From Pseudomonas gingeri (lineage in GTDB: Bacteria; Pseudomonadota; Gammaproteobacteria; Pseudomonadales; Pseudomonadaceae): DNA of 64,000 nt. A program made the translations under genes and the position numbers. How positions within the stretch are numbered: position 1 is the stretch's first letter; each line of letters begins with the position of its first letter. The DNA lies in the NCBI RefSeq assembly GCF_013385425.1, contig NZ_JACAQA010000017.1, positions 59,697 to 123,696 of the forward strand. The letters are read 5' to 3'. Shown piece after piece: positions 1 to 8,016 of this stretch. The notes beneath the pieces are model-generated. The model did no database searches and was not told the DNA's origin. It was given only the letters and a program-made list of their open reading frames with translations.

Positions 1-88
1 AATAATGGCACTGCGCCGTGGTCCTAAACCTGTCGCCTTGTATTCACGCGGTCTTTACCTGCCGCTTTCTGTCCGTCGGGAATTTTTC

Positions 89-1153
89 ATGCGTCTGATC
101 AAATTATTGAGTGCCGGCTGTCTTTCCCTGTTGAGCCTGGCGATCCACGCGCAAACCCTGAATGGCTTGTACCAGGTACGGGAACCGGTCAGCAGCCAGA
201 CCCCGGATGAACGCAACCAGGCCACCCAGCGAGCCCTGGAAACCCTGGTGTTGCGCCTGACCGGCGATCCCAAGGCGCTGCAGAACCCCGGCTTGGCCGA
301 AGTGCGCAAGGATCCGCAGCAAATCATCAGCCAGTACGGTTACGACGCCGGGCCGCCGGAAAGCCTGCAGGTGGATTTCGACCCGGTGAGTACCGACCGT
401 GCCTTGCGCGGCGCCGGGCTGGCGCTGTGGGGCAGCAACCGACCGGCGATTCTCGGTTGGTGGCTGAACGATTCGACCGAGGGCTCCAACCTGGTCGGTG
501 ACGGTCAATCGGCCGCCGAGCCGTTGCGTCGGGCGGCGCAACACCGTGGCCTGCCACTGCGTCTGCCGTTGGCTGACCTGAACGAACAGATCGTCGCCAC
601 GGCGAAGAATCTTGAAGGCAGCGATGCCTCGCCGTTGCACGACGTGTCCGAGCGCTACGGCGCCGATGCACTGCTGGCGGTGCATGCCCATGAAGAGGGC
701 GGGCAGTGGCAGGCGAAATGGCGCTTGTGGCTGGGCGACCAGAAAGAGCAGGGCACGGCCCAGGGCGCCGACAGCGCCGCGTTGGCGGATGCGGTGCTGT
801 TGGCGGTGAGCGAACGCCTGGCGCCGCGTTTTGCGGCCAAGCCCGGGGTGGCGACCGAACAACGGCTGGAAGTGCAGGGCATGACCCTGGAGCGTTACGC
901 GGCCCTGGAGCATTTGCTCGAACCCTTTGGCGGTCGGCCACAAAGCGTGGACGGCGACCGGATCATCTATCAGGTCAACGGCAGTGCCGAACAGCTGCGC
1001 GCGCAACTGGGGCTGGCGAAGTTGCAGGAGATCCCGGCGGGCGAAGCCTTGCCGGCGGTGACGGCCAATGCTGCGCCAGTCGCCCCAGGTGCCCCGGCCG
1101 CGGCACCTGTTGCACCTGTACCTGCGGCGGCGCAGTTGCGTTTCCGTTGGTAG
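89..1153 (+). CDS. DUF2066 domain-containing protein, exported
   Basis: A protein of 354 residues whose N-terminus (MRLIKLLSAG..., hydrophobic to residue 17, then AIHAQ) is a clear Sec signal peptide, which is why I start it here rather than at the upstream in-frame ATG at position 5. The mature part matches the DUF2066 family (LNGLYQVREPV at the start, GWWL further on) that sits beside purM/purN and hda in pseudomonads. No catalytic motif is visible, so I infer only a periplasmic location. The C-terminus is Ala/Pro-rich, low complexity. The permease gene follows after 49 bases, so co-transcription is likely. Confidence 0.85.
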   Translation: MRLIKLLSAGCLSLLSLAIHAQTLNGLYQVREPVSSQTPDERNQATQRALETLVLRLTGDPKALQNPGLAEVRKDPQQIISQYGYDAGPPESLQVDFDPVSTDRALRGAGLALWGSNRPAILGWWLNDSTEGSNLVGDGQSAAEPLRRAAQHRGLPLRLPLADLNEQIVATAKNLEGSDASPLHDVSERYGADALLAVHAHEEGGQWQAKWRLWLGDQKEQGTAQGADSAALADAVLLAVSERLAPRFAAKPGVATEQRLEVQGMTLERYAALEHLLEPFGGRPQSVDGDRIIYQVNGSAEQLRAQLGLAKLQEIPAGEALPAVTANAAPVAPGAPAAAPVAPVPAAAQLRFRW

Positions 1154-1202
1154 GTTTTCGGTTCTATTGAATTTCTTTCTATATATAAGGCAGAGGTCGT
1201 CC

Positions 1203-2276
1203 ATGACCGACACACGTCGATGGTTCTGGTTGGGCGCGGCGATCCTGCTGTGCGTGTTCGTGTACCTGTTGCACCCGATACTCTCGCCGTTCCTGGTGAG
1301 CCTGCTGCTGGCCTATATGTTCGACCCGCTGGTCGACCGCCTGGAAAAACTCGGGATGTCCCGGACCTGGGGCGTGGTCTCGGTGTTCGCGCTGTTTATC
1401 CTGGTGTTGATGACCTTGCTGCTGGTGCTGGTACCGATGCTGGCCAAGCAGTTCTTCCGCCTCTATGAACTGGCGCCGCAGATGCTCGACTGGCTGCAGC
1501 ACACCGCTCTGCCCTGGGCCCAGCACAAGTTCGGCCTGGCCGACGGTTTCTGGAAGTTCGACAAGGTCAAGGCAGCCATCAGTGAGCATATGGGCCAGAC
1601 CGGCGACATCGTCGGCGTGGTGCTGTCCCAGGCGACAGCTTCCAGCCTGGCACTGATCGGCTTCGCGGCGAACCTGTTGCTGGTGCCTGTGGTGAGTTTC
1701 TACTTGCTGCGGGACTGGGACCTGATGACGGCCAAGATCCGCAGCCTGCTGCCCCGTGACCGCGAGGCGCAGATTGTCTCCCTGGCGGGCGAGTGTCATG
1801 ACGTGCTGGGGGCGTTCATGCGCGGCCAGTTGCTGGTGATGCTGGCGTTGGGGGGGATCTATGCCGGTGGCCTGATGCTGGTCGGCCTGGAACTGGGCCT
1901 GTTGATCGGCCTGCTGGCCGGGCTGGCGGCCATCGTGCCTTATATGGGCTTTGTGATCGGCATCAGCGCGGCGATGATCGCCGGCCTGTTCCAGTTTGGC
2001 GGTGACCTGTACCCGATGATCGGCATCCTCGCGGTGTTCATGATCGGCCAGGCCCTGGAGGGGATGGTGCTGACGCCGCTGCTGGTCGGCGACCGCATCG
2101 GCCTGCACCCGGTGGCGGTGATCTTCGCGATCCTGGCCGGGGGTGAACTGTTCGGTTTCACGGGCATATTACTGGCCCTGCCGGTGGCTGCGGTGATCAT
2201 GGTGCTGGTGCGGCATATGCACGATCTGTACAAAAGTTCGGACATGTACGGCGGCCGGGAAGACCCCGATCTCTGA
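1203..2276 (+). CDS. AI-2E family (PerM-type) membrane permease
   Basis: A 357-residue polytopic membrane protein with about eight hydrophobic segments and the family features: a first pair of helices (residues about 10-60), a long periplasmic/cytoplasmic stretch around residues 110-160, then a glycine-rich helix block (LGLLIGLLAGLAAIVPYMG). Family members export small molecules or act with membrane partners; the substrate in pseudomonads is unknown and the AI-2 name should not be taken literally. I chose the ATG giving MTDTRRWFW, directly before the first helix. It lies between the DUF2066 gene and hda, the usual Pseudomonas order. Confidence 0.85.
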   Translation: MTDTRRWFWLGAAILLCVFVYLLHPILSPFLVSLLLAYMFDPLVDRLEKLGMSRTWGVVSVFALFILVLMTLLLVLVPMLAKQFFRLYELAPQMLDWLQHTALPWAQHKFGLADGFWKFDKVKAAISEHMGQTGDIVGVVLSQATASSLALIGFAANLLLVPVVSFYLLRDWDLMTAKIRSLLPRDREAQIVSLAGECHDVLGAFMRGQLLVMLALGGIYAGGLMLVGLELGLLIGLLAGLAAIVPYMGFVIGISAAMIAGLFQFGGDLYPMIGILAVFMIGQALEGMVLTPLLVGDRIGLHPVAVIFAILAGGELFGFTGILLALPVAAVIMVLVRHMHDLYKSSDMYGGREDPDL

Positions 2277-2400
2277 AGAGCGCACGCAAACCTTTGATTT
2301 TGCTTGTGGTCTGTTGCATTGTGCACCCAGCCTCACGGGTATAAACTTTGCAGACTTTACACAGAGGCCACTAACGGTTCCCGGTAACCGTTCAGTCAGC

Positions 2401-3105
2401 ATGAAACCGATTCAGCTGCCCCTAGGTGTGCGTCTGCGTGATGACGCCACCTTCATCAACTACTACCCAGGCGCCAATGCCGCTGCACTCGGCTATGTCG
2501 AGCGGCTATGCGAAGCCGACGCCGGGTGGACCGAAAGCCTGATCTACCTCTGGGGCAAGGACGGCGTGGGGCGTACCCACCTGTTGCAGGCAGCGTGCCT
2601 GCGCTTCGAGCAGATGGGGGAGCCGGCGGTGTACCTGCCGTTGGCGGAGTTGATGGACCGTGGGGTCGAGTTGCTCGACAATCTCGAGCAGTACGAGTTG
2701 GTGTGCCTGGACGACCTGCAAGTGGTCGCCGGGCGCGCGGATTGGGAAGAGGCGCTGTTTCACCTGTTCAACCGTCTGCGTGACAGCGGGCGACGCCTGC
2801 TGATTGCCGCCTCGACTTCGCCCCGTGAACTGCCGGTCAAGCTGGCCGACCTGAAATCGCGCCTGACCCTGGCGCTGATTTTCCAGATGCGCCCCCTCTC
2901 GGATGAAGACAAGCTGCGGGCTTTGCAACTGCGTGCTTCAAGACGCGGCCTGCATTTGACCGACGAGGTAGGACATTTCATCCTGACCCGTGGTACTCGC
3001 AGCATGAGCGCCCTGTTCGAATTGCTAGAACGGCTCGATCAGGCCTCGTTGCAGGCCCAGCGCAAGCTCACCATACCCTTTCTAAAAGAGACCCTGGGCT
3101 GGTAA
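2401..3105 (+). CDS. hda: DnaA regulatory inactivator Hda
   Basis: A 234-residue DnaA-like AAA protein. Residues 5-9 (QLPLG) are the clamp-binding motif, which tethers Hda to the DnaN sliding clamp so that it can stimulate ATP hydrolysis by DnaA after initiation. A modified Walker A (GKDGVGRT, residues 52-59) and a Walker B-like stretch (LVCLDDLQVV) are present, and the length is normal for Hda, lacking the DNA-binding domain of DnaA. The start is the ATG that places the clamp motif at the extreme N-terminus. The permease gene lies 124 bases upstream. Confidence 0.93.
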   Translation: MKPIQLPLGVRLRDDATFINYYPGANAAALGYVERLCEADAGWTESLIYLWGKDGVGRTHLLQAACLRFEQMGEPAVYLPLAELMDRGVELLDNLEQYELVCLDDLQVVAGRADWEEALFHLFNRLRDSGRRLLIAASTSPRELPVKLADLKSRLTLALIFQMRPLSDEDKLRALQLRASRRGLHLTDEVGHFILTRGTRSMSALFELLERLDQASLQAQRKLTIPFLKETLGW

Positions 3106-3316
3106 AACCGGGGCTTTCAGCGCTTTTTCGCCAAATTCCAGACGTCACAAAACCCACGCCGGAAGCTTTCTTTCGGGCGTGTGGGATCCGTTTGGGTATT
3201 AAGTCCTTAGATGTTTTCAAGAAACGACCGAGTCACATCCTGTCCCATAAAATTTGCAAATGAGGGTGATAGAGGGCATAGTCGCGTTTCCTTACAAATC
3301 AGCCACGGTCGTGCCC

Positions 3317-3952
3317 ATGCTAAATCGCTTCGCACCCCTCGTGCCTCTCGCACTTGTTACCCTGTTGTTCGGTTGCGCGGCGCATACGCCGGTTTCGCAA
3401 CAACAGGTCGATAATTCGGTCAAAACCGCCTCGGTTTCTGGCGTCAAATCCTCGGCCGTACTGGACGATGAGCTGGCCACGGAAAAAGAACTCGCCGAGT
3501 TCGCCGACGGCAAGCCTTACCGGTTGCCTGTCCTTGCTGACAGCATTCTCGAACGTGGCATGTCCCTGATCGGTACCCGTTACCGTTTTGGCGGCACCAA
3601 CGAGAGCTCCGGCTTTGACTGCAGCGGCTTCATCGGTTATCTGTTCCGTGAGGAAGCCGGGCTCGACCTGCCGCGCTCCACCCGTGAGATGATCAACGTG
3701 AAGGCGCCGCTGGTTGCACGCAACAAGCTCAAGCCAGGTGACCTGCTGTTCTTCGCCACCAATGGTCGTCGCGGTCGTGTCAGCCACGCCGGGATCTACC
3801 TGGGGGATGACCAGTTCATCCACTCCAGCAGCCGCCGTAGCGGTGGTGTGCGGATCGACAGCCTGGGCGACAGCTACTGGAGCAAGACCTTTATCGAAGC
3901 CAAGCGCGCCCTGGCGATGGCTCCCACTACGGTCACCGCCAGCAACCGGTAA
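3317..3952 (+). CDS. NlpC/P60 family lipoprotein (C40 peptidase)
   Basis: A 211-residue cell-wall hydrolase of the NlpC/P60 (C40) family. The N-terminus carries a lipobox (LLFGC, lipidated Cys20), which fixes the start at this ATG rather than the in-frame ATG 63 bases earlier. The catalytic Cys is in GFDCSGF (Cys102), followed by His157 (VSHAGIY) and His169. Such enzymes cut D-Glu-meso-DAP bonds in peptidoglycan stems. A second, closely similar gene follows after 232 bases, so this is a tandem pair; the two share LPRSTREM and LxFFATNG blocks. Confidence 0.9.
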   Translation: MLNRFAPLVPLALVTLLFGCAAHTPVSQQQVDNSVKTASVSGVKSSAVLDDELATEKELAEFADGKPYRLPVLADSILERGMSLIGTRYRFGGTNESSGFDCSGFIGYLFREEAGLDLPRSTREMINVKAPLVARNKLKPGDLLFFATNGRRGRVSHAGIYLGDDQFIHSSSRRSGGVRIDSLGDSYWSKTFIEAKRALAMAPTTVTASNR

Positions 3953-4053
3953 TCACTTGGACGTTTTCAGCGCCATCGGCCTGGTTGATGGCTAAAAGCC
4001 AGGTTCCAATACCAGGCAAGCTGTACAAAAAACGTCCGAAGTTAAAGTGATAC

Positions 4054-4081
4054 TTGAAGTTTGGCGTATAGCCGCTAGAAT
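4054..4081 (+). promoter_or_regulatory. Candidate sigma-70 promoter for the second NlpC/P60 gene
   Basis: TTGAAG (4054-4059) and TAGAAT (4076-4081) are separated by 16 bases, about 100 bases upstream of the start codon at 4185. This suggests that the second lipoprotein gene has its own promoter. The call rests on consensus match only. Confidence 0.45.
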
Positions 4082-4184
4082 CCTGACATATTGTTGAGTA
4101 TCTGACCGCGCGAGCCCTGCTTGCGCGGTTTTGATTTCTCTACGCCACGGCAGAGAAAGCCGCATTCAGTCAGGATTTCTGCAC

Positions 4185-4721
4185 ATGTCGACCACGGCCC
4201 GTATTGCCTTGATTGCCTTCACCGCATTGCTCGGTGCCTGTGCCGGCCATGCGCCGCCGCCGCCAGCACCGGTGGCTCGTCCCGTGGTGTTCGCCTCCCC
4301 GCAACCCTCCTCGCCAGAAGCGGAAGACGTGCTGTTCCGCGCCTTGGGCCTGGTCGGCACGCCCTATCGTTGGGGCGGCAACACACCGGACTCGGGTTTT
4401 GATTGCAGTGGCCTGATTGCCTACGTGTATCGCGATATGGCGGGCATCAACCTGCCGCGTTCGACCCGCGAGATGATTGTGATGCGGGCGCCGAGCGTGC
4501 CGCAGAACGCCTTGCAGACCGGCGACCTGATCTTCTTTGCCACCAATGGCGGCTCCCAGGTCAGCCATGCCGGCATCTATGTCGGTGAAGGCCGTTTCGT
4601 CCATGCGCCGGCCACTGGCGGCACGGTGAAACTGGACAGCCTGTCCAAGGCCTATTGGCAACACGCCTACCTGAACGCCAAACGTGTGTTGCCGGCCGGG
4701 CACCTGGCGAGCAACCCTTAA
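4185..4721 (+). CDS. NlpC/P60 family lipoprotein (C40 peptidase), second copy
   Basis: A 178-residue paralogue of the preceding gene. The lipobox LLGAC (Cys19) fixes the start and is followed by a Pro/Ala-rich linker to about residue 45. Catalytic residues are Cys74 (GFDCSGL), His128 (VSHAGIY) and His140. The linker is shorter than in the first copy and lacks its charged segment, so the enzyme should sit closer to the membrane. Twin NlpC lipoproteins at this locus are usual in pseudomonads. The O-methyltransferase gene starts 24 bases after the stop. Confidence 0.9.
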   Translation: MSTTARIALIAFTALLGACAGHAPPPPAPVARPVVFASPQPSSPEAEDVLFRALGLVGTPYRWGGNTPDSGFDCSGLIAYVYRDMAGINLPRSTREMIVMRAPSVPQNALQTGDLIFFATNGGSQVSHAGIYVGEGRFVHAPATGGTVKLDSLSKAYWQHAYLNAKRVLPAGHLASNP

Positions 4722-4745
4722 TCACCGAGTTACCGCGAGGTTGTC

Positions 4746-5408
4746 ATGACCGCTCGCACCCTCAAGCTGGACGATGCCCTCTACGGTTATCTGCTGGACG
4801 TTTCCCTGCGCGAGACGCCGTTGCTCAAGCGACTGCGCGACGAAACCCAGGCGCTGCCCATGGCGCGCTGGCAGGTGGCGCCTGAGCAGGGCCAGTTCCT
4901 CGCGCTGCTGGTCAAGCTGACCGGCGCCCGACGATTGCTCGAAGTCGGCACCTTCACCGGCTACAGCGCCTTGTGCATGGCCTCGGCCTTGTCGGAGGGC
5001 GGTAGCCTGCTGTGTTGCGACATCCCCGGGGACTACAACGCCACTGCGCTGCGCTACTGGCGGGAGGCGGGCCTGGCCGAACGTATCGAGTTGCGCCTGG
5101 CGCCGGCGCTGGAGACCCTGGCGCAGTTGGAGCAGCAGGGGCAGGGCGGGCAGTTCGACCTGATGTTCATCGATGCCGACAAGGCCAATTACCCGGCGTA
5201 TCTGGAAAGTGCCTTGCGCTTGTTGCGCGCGGGCGGCCTGGCGATTTTCGATAACACGCTGTGGAGCGGGCGGGTACTGGAGGTGAATACGCAAAGCGCC
5301 GACACCCGGGCCATCCAGGCGCTGAACCGGGCCTTGAAGGATGACGTGCGGGTGGATCTGTCGTTGCTGCCGTTGGGCGATGGTTTGACTTTGTGCCGTA
5401 AGCGTTAG
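4746..5408 (+). CDS. Class I SAM-dependent O-methyltransferase (caffeoyl-CoA OMT-like)
   Basis: A 220-residue cytosolic methyltransferase of the small cation-dependent O-methyltransferase family. SAM motif I is LLEVGTFTGYSAL (about residues 62-74), and the metal/catechol-binding region FIDADKANY and NTLWSGRV follow in the expected order. Known relatives methylate catechol-type hydroxyls; the bacterial substrate is not predictable from sequence. It probably shares a transcript with the lipoprotein gene just upstream and is convergent with the next gene, 8 bases between stops. Confidence 0.88.
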   Translation: MTARTLKLDDALYGYLLDVSLRETPLLKRLRDETQALPMARWQVAPEQGQFLALLVKLTGARRLLEVGTFTGYSALCMASALSEGGSLLCCDIPGDYNATALRYWREAGLAERIELRLAPALETLAQLEQQGQGGQFDLMFIDADKANYPAYLESALRLLRAGGLAIFDNTLWSGRVLEVNTQSADTRAIQALNRALKDDVRVDLSLLPLGDGLTLCRKR

Positions 5409-5416
5409 GGGCCTGT

Positions 5417-5995
5417 TCAGGCCTCCTTGAACAGCAGGGCGATGCCGGGGTGATACTGGCCAGCTTCGTTGTGCAATTTGCGATAGGCGTAGGGAAAATA
5501 CCAGGCCACGGCGCAGCTGTTGGCTTTTTGCAGGTCATCGACCATATCTTGCAGGTCTTCCGGGCTGAGGCTCTGCTGCGGTTTGAACGGCGAGACGAAC
5601 AGGCAGCCGAGTTTCAGGTGGTGGGGGTGGCTGATCTTTTTCGCATCGCTCGCCACATCCAGCAGGGCCGGCATAGGGTTCAGGTTGTTGACCTTGGGCC
5701 AGCGTTGCGTGGCCTGGATATAGACCGACTCCTGCGCGGTGGAGATCTGCAGGTCGCAGCGTCCGCTGCGGTCACCGTCTTCGATCTGCTTCTTGGTCGG
5801 AAAATGCTCCAGGCTGACCATTTCCGCGGCCCAGGCGGCTACCGACAGCAACCCCAGGTTGGCCCGTTCATTGAACCAGTAGGGTGCCTGACCGTCACCG
5901 AGGAGTTGATTGTAGCGATCAATGCATTCAGGCCAGCGTTCCAAGGCGGGACGCAGGAATTCCAGTTTCGGATTGTTGATGATCAGGCCTTGCAT
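5417..5995 (-). CDS. Hypothetical protein
   Basis: A 192-residue soluble protein with no family I can name. Visible features are a tryptophan-rich first half, a segment GRCDLQIS...ESVYIQATQ near residues 75-95 that loosely resembles the acidic-strand layout of PD-(D/E)XK folds but lacks the lysine, and a conserved-looking ending (AVAWYFPYAYRKL). An AAGGGTAG sequence precedes the start. It is convergent with the methyltransferase and starts a small stretch of unrelated hypothetical genes. The nuclease-like resemblance is a guess. Confidence 0.7.
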   Translation of the reverse strand: MQGLIINNPKLEFLRPALERWPECIDRYNQLLGDGQAPYWFNERANLGLLSVAAWAAEMVSLEHFPTKKQIEDGDRSGRCDLQISTAQESVYIQATQRWPKVNNLNPMPALLDVASDAKKISHPHHLKLGCLFVSPFKPQQSLSPEDLQDMVDDLQKANSCAVAWYFPYAYRKLHNEAGQYHPGIALLFKEA

Positions 5996-6151
5996 GGGAC
6001 TACCCTTTATTTATTGTTGGTCGGGTTGTGGCTATTTGATATCACCTTAGTCAACGTAGCACAAATTCTGGCGCCGGTTTTTTGATCTTGGTTGGGGTTT
6101 GGAGGAGCGCTCGGCTTTGAGCTGGCTGTCGCACCCAGTGACACATCAGCT

Positions 6152-6766
6152 ATGCAGATAAAGAAATCTATCTGTAGTCTTTGGGAGTCGTTATCTATTG
6201 CGTTATGCGCTTTAAGTCCAAGCGAAATGAGTAGAGTCCCCAAGTTCAATAGCCTCAAGTACGAGGTTTTTCGATTCCAGGCGAGGCGTCTTGCTTATCA
6301 GATGTTCGCCAGTGACCCTGAGTGCATCGCTGCCGGTATCGACACCCGTCAGGCTCGGTTTGAGCCGATCGATCACTGCGCGATAGCGGCGACGGAGCAT
6401 TGGGGCGCGCGTGCAACTCTCTATCCATGGGAAGAAGTGAGAAAGTGGAAACGGACCGATCTGAAAGGGTTTGACCTGGCATTGTGGTTCGGTCCTGAGT
6501 TGTGCGGTTTATGCTATGCGACGCCAAGGAAGAGTAGGATTTGTATAAAAATCATTCTCTTGGAGGGGCGGGGCGACAAAACGCATCCTCTGAAAGGTCT
6601 GGTTGCATCCTTGTCCCTGTCTGCCGTTGATTTCTATGCTCGCATGCTCAAATGCAAGGAAATTGAGGCGCAAGACCCGGCAAAGGGAGCTATCGCCTTG
6701 TACAAGGAGTTGGGGTTTGATTTTGGCGATGACGGTCGCCTTGTGATTTCTGTAGCGGGTCATTAA
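6152..6766 (+). CDS. Hypothetical protein, possible GNAT-fold acetyltransferase
   Basis: About 204 residues from the first ATG. No good ribosome binding site precedes it; a GGAGGAG lies at 6101 upstream of non-ATG codons and an alternative ATG is at 6227, so the start is uncertain. Features compatible with a GNAT fold are a long central strand region (FDLALWFGPELCGLCYATPRKSRI, described here in two halves: FDLALWFG and ELCGLCYA), a helix with the sequence DFYARMLKCKEIE, and an ending ALYKELGFDF like the last GNAT motif. The canonical acetyl-CoA loop is not obvious. Base composition appears lower in GC than the flanks. A 57-residue gene follows after 33 bases. Confidence 0.6.
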   Translation: MQIKKSICSLWESLSIALCALSPSEMSRVPKFNSLKYEVFRFQARRLAYQMFASDPECIAAGIDTRQARFEPIDHCAIAATEHWGARATLYPWEEVRKWKRTDLKGFDLALWFGPELCGLCYATPRKSRICIKIILLEGRGDKTHPLKGLVASLSLSAVDFYARMLKCKEIEAQDPAKGAIALYKELGFDFGDDGRLVISVAGH

Positions 6767-6799
6767 GATCTCTTTAATTGTCAAGACACAGAGGTGTCT

Positions 6800-6973
6800 A
6801 TGAAAACGACTAAAAACGCTGCGAAAGCGGCCATGATTGCCAAATTCACCACTGAAGCCATGTCGTTGGCTGCTGTGGGTGTTTCTGAAAATCAGCGTCG
6901 TTTTCTCAAGGTCGGTTTGAACCGTGGCAAGGAACTCGAGCCTGCTGGTGTGCTCGCGGGGGCTCGCTCCTGA
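6800..6973 (+). CDS. Small basic hypothetical protein (57 aa)
   Basis: A short gene beginning MKTTKNAAKAAMIAKFTTEA and ending LAGARS, with GAGGTG 4 bases before the ATG. It is rich in Ala, Lys and Met with one likely amphipathic helix and has no recognisable domain. It lies 33 bases after the possible acetyltransferase and before a strong terminator at 7026, so the two probably form one transcript. A toxin-antitoxin or modifier-substrate pair is conceivable but unsupported by any motif. Confidence 0.55.
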   Translation: MKTTKNAAKAAMIAKFTTEAMSLAAVGVSENQRRFLKVGLNRGKELEPAGVLAGARS

Positions 6974-7025
6974 CATTGGCTGCAACTACCGACTTTGGCA
7001 AAAGGCTTCCTCCCAAATGGTCTAC

Positions 7026-7058
7026 AAACGCCCCGCCTGGCCCGGGGCGTTTGTTTTT
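7026..7058 (+). terminator. Rho-independent terminator
   Basis: A 10-base-pair stem (AAACGCCCCG with CGGGGCGTTT, loop CCTGGCC) followed by GTTTTT, placed 53 bases after the small gene. It isolates that pair from the cobalamin operon. Confidence 0.85.
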
Positions 7059-7104
7059 CTGACACCGGCTTTATTTGACGCTCCACCCCCAACCCTCTAA
7101 CCTT

Positions 7105-7312
7105 CGCCGATTGTTTCAGGTGCTCTGTGGCGAACCGCCGACAGGGTGAAACAGGGAAGCCGGTGAGCCCTTCGACAGGCGCGATTCCGGCGCTGCCCCC
7201 GCAACGGTAAATGAGTCAAGACCGCGCCTTGAGCCACTGTGTCCTGCGACATGGGAAGGCGCGCGGTCCCGCGAATACGCAGCTCATGAGCCCGGAGACC
7301 GGCCTGATCCAT
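7105..7312 (+). promoter_or_regulatory. Cobalamin (AdoCbl) riboswitch
   Basis: The three signature parts occur in order: GGGAAGCCGGTG at 7154-7165, GCCCCCGCAACGGTAA at about 7195-7210, and the B12 box AGCCCGGAGACCGGCC at 7289-7304. It precedes cobO by about 95 bases. This class normally shuts down expression when adenosylcobalamin binds, so the ten-gene operon downstream is expected to be repressed by its product. The outer boundaries are approximate. Confidence 0.95.
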
Positions 7313-7404
7313 CCCACAGCGTCACGGCGGGCGATGCTGGACGGCCCCGGCCGCGTTTTTTCCTGCCCCCCGTTTGCCTTATCCAGCCCCAACGGAGAGC
7401 TGCC

Positions 7405-8016
7405 ATGAACGAATCCCCCGATCGCGACGAACGTCACTTGGCGCGCATGCTGCGCAAAAAGGCCGTTATCGACGAGCGTATCGCCAGTGCCCCGAACGAA
7501 TGCGGCCTGCTGCTGGTACTGACCGGCAACGGCAAGGGCAAGAGCAGCTCGGCCTTCGGCATGCTCGCCCGGGCCATGGGCCATGGCATGCAGTGCGGCG
7601 TGGTGCAATTTATCAAGGGGCGCAACAGCACCGGCGAAGAGCTGTTCTTCCGGCGCTTCCCCGAGCAGGTGCGCTTCCATGTGATGGGCGAGGGCTTTAC
7701 CTGGGAGACCCAGGATCGCCAGCGCGATATCGCCGCCGCCGAAGCCGCCTGGACAGTCTCCCAGGAAATGCTCCGTGATCCGAGCATCGGCCTGGTGGTG
7801 CTCGATGAGCTGAATATCGCCCTCAAGCACGGCTACCTGGACCTCGACCAGGTGTTGACCGACCTCCAAGCCCGTCCGCCGATGCAGCACGTGCTGGTCA
7901 CCGGCCGCGGCGCCAAGCCGGAAATGATCGAGCTGGCCGACACCGTGACCGAAATGGGCCTGCTCAAGCATGCGTTCCAGGCCGGGATCAAGGCCCAGAA
8001 GGGCATCGAACTATGA
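7405..8016 (+). CDS. cobO: Cob(I)yrinic acid a,c-diamide adenosyltransferase
   Basis: A 203-residue CobA/CobO/BtuR-type enzyme that transfers the 5'-deoxyadenosyl group of ATP to the cobalt of reduced corrinoids. The characteristic P-loop GNGKGKSS is at residues 41-48, and the family block VLDELNIALKHGYL follows. The length is typical. It is the first gene behind the riboswitch; its stop overlaps the next start (ATGA), so translation is probably coupled. Confidence 0.95.
   Translation: MNESPDRDERHLARMLRKKAVIDERIASAPNECGLLLVLTGNGKGKSSSAFGMLARAMGHGMQCGVVQFIKGRNSTGEELFFRRFPEQVRFHVMGEGFTWETQDRQRDIAAAEAAWTVSQEMLRDPSIGLVVLDELNIALKHGYLDLDQVLTDLQARPPMQHVLVTGRGAKPEMIELADTVTEMGLLKHAFQAGIKAQKGIEL

Noticed and set aside
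3150..3184. CCCACGCC...GGGCGTGTGGG hairpin after hda
   Set aside because: The stem is interrupted and no T-run follows, so I do not call it a terminator.
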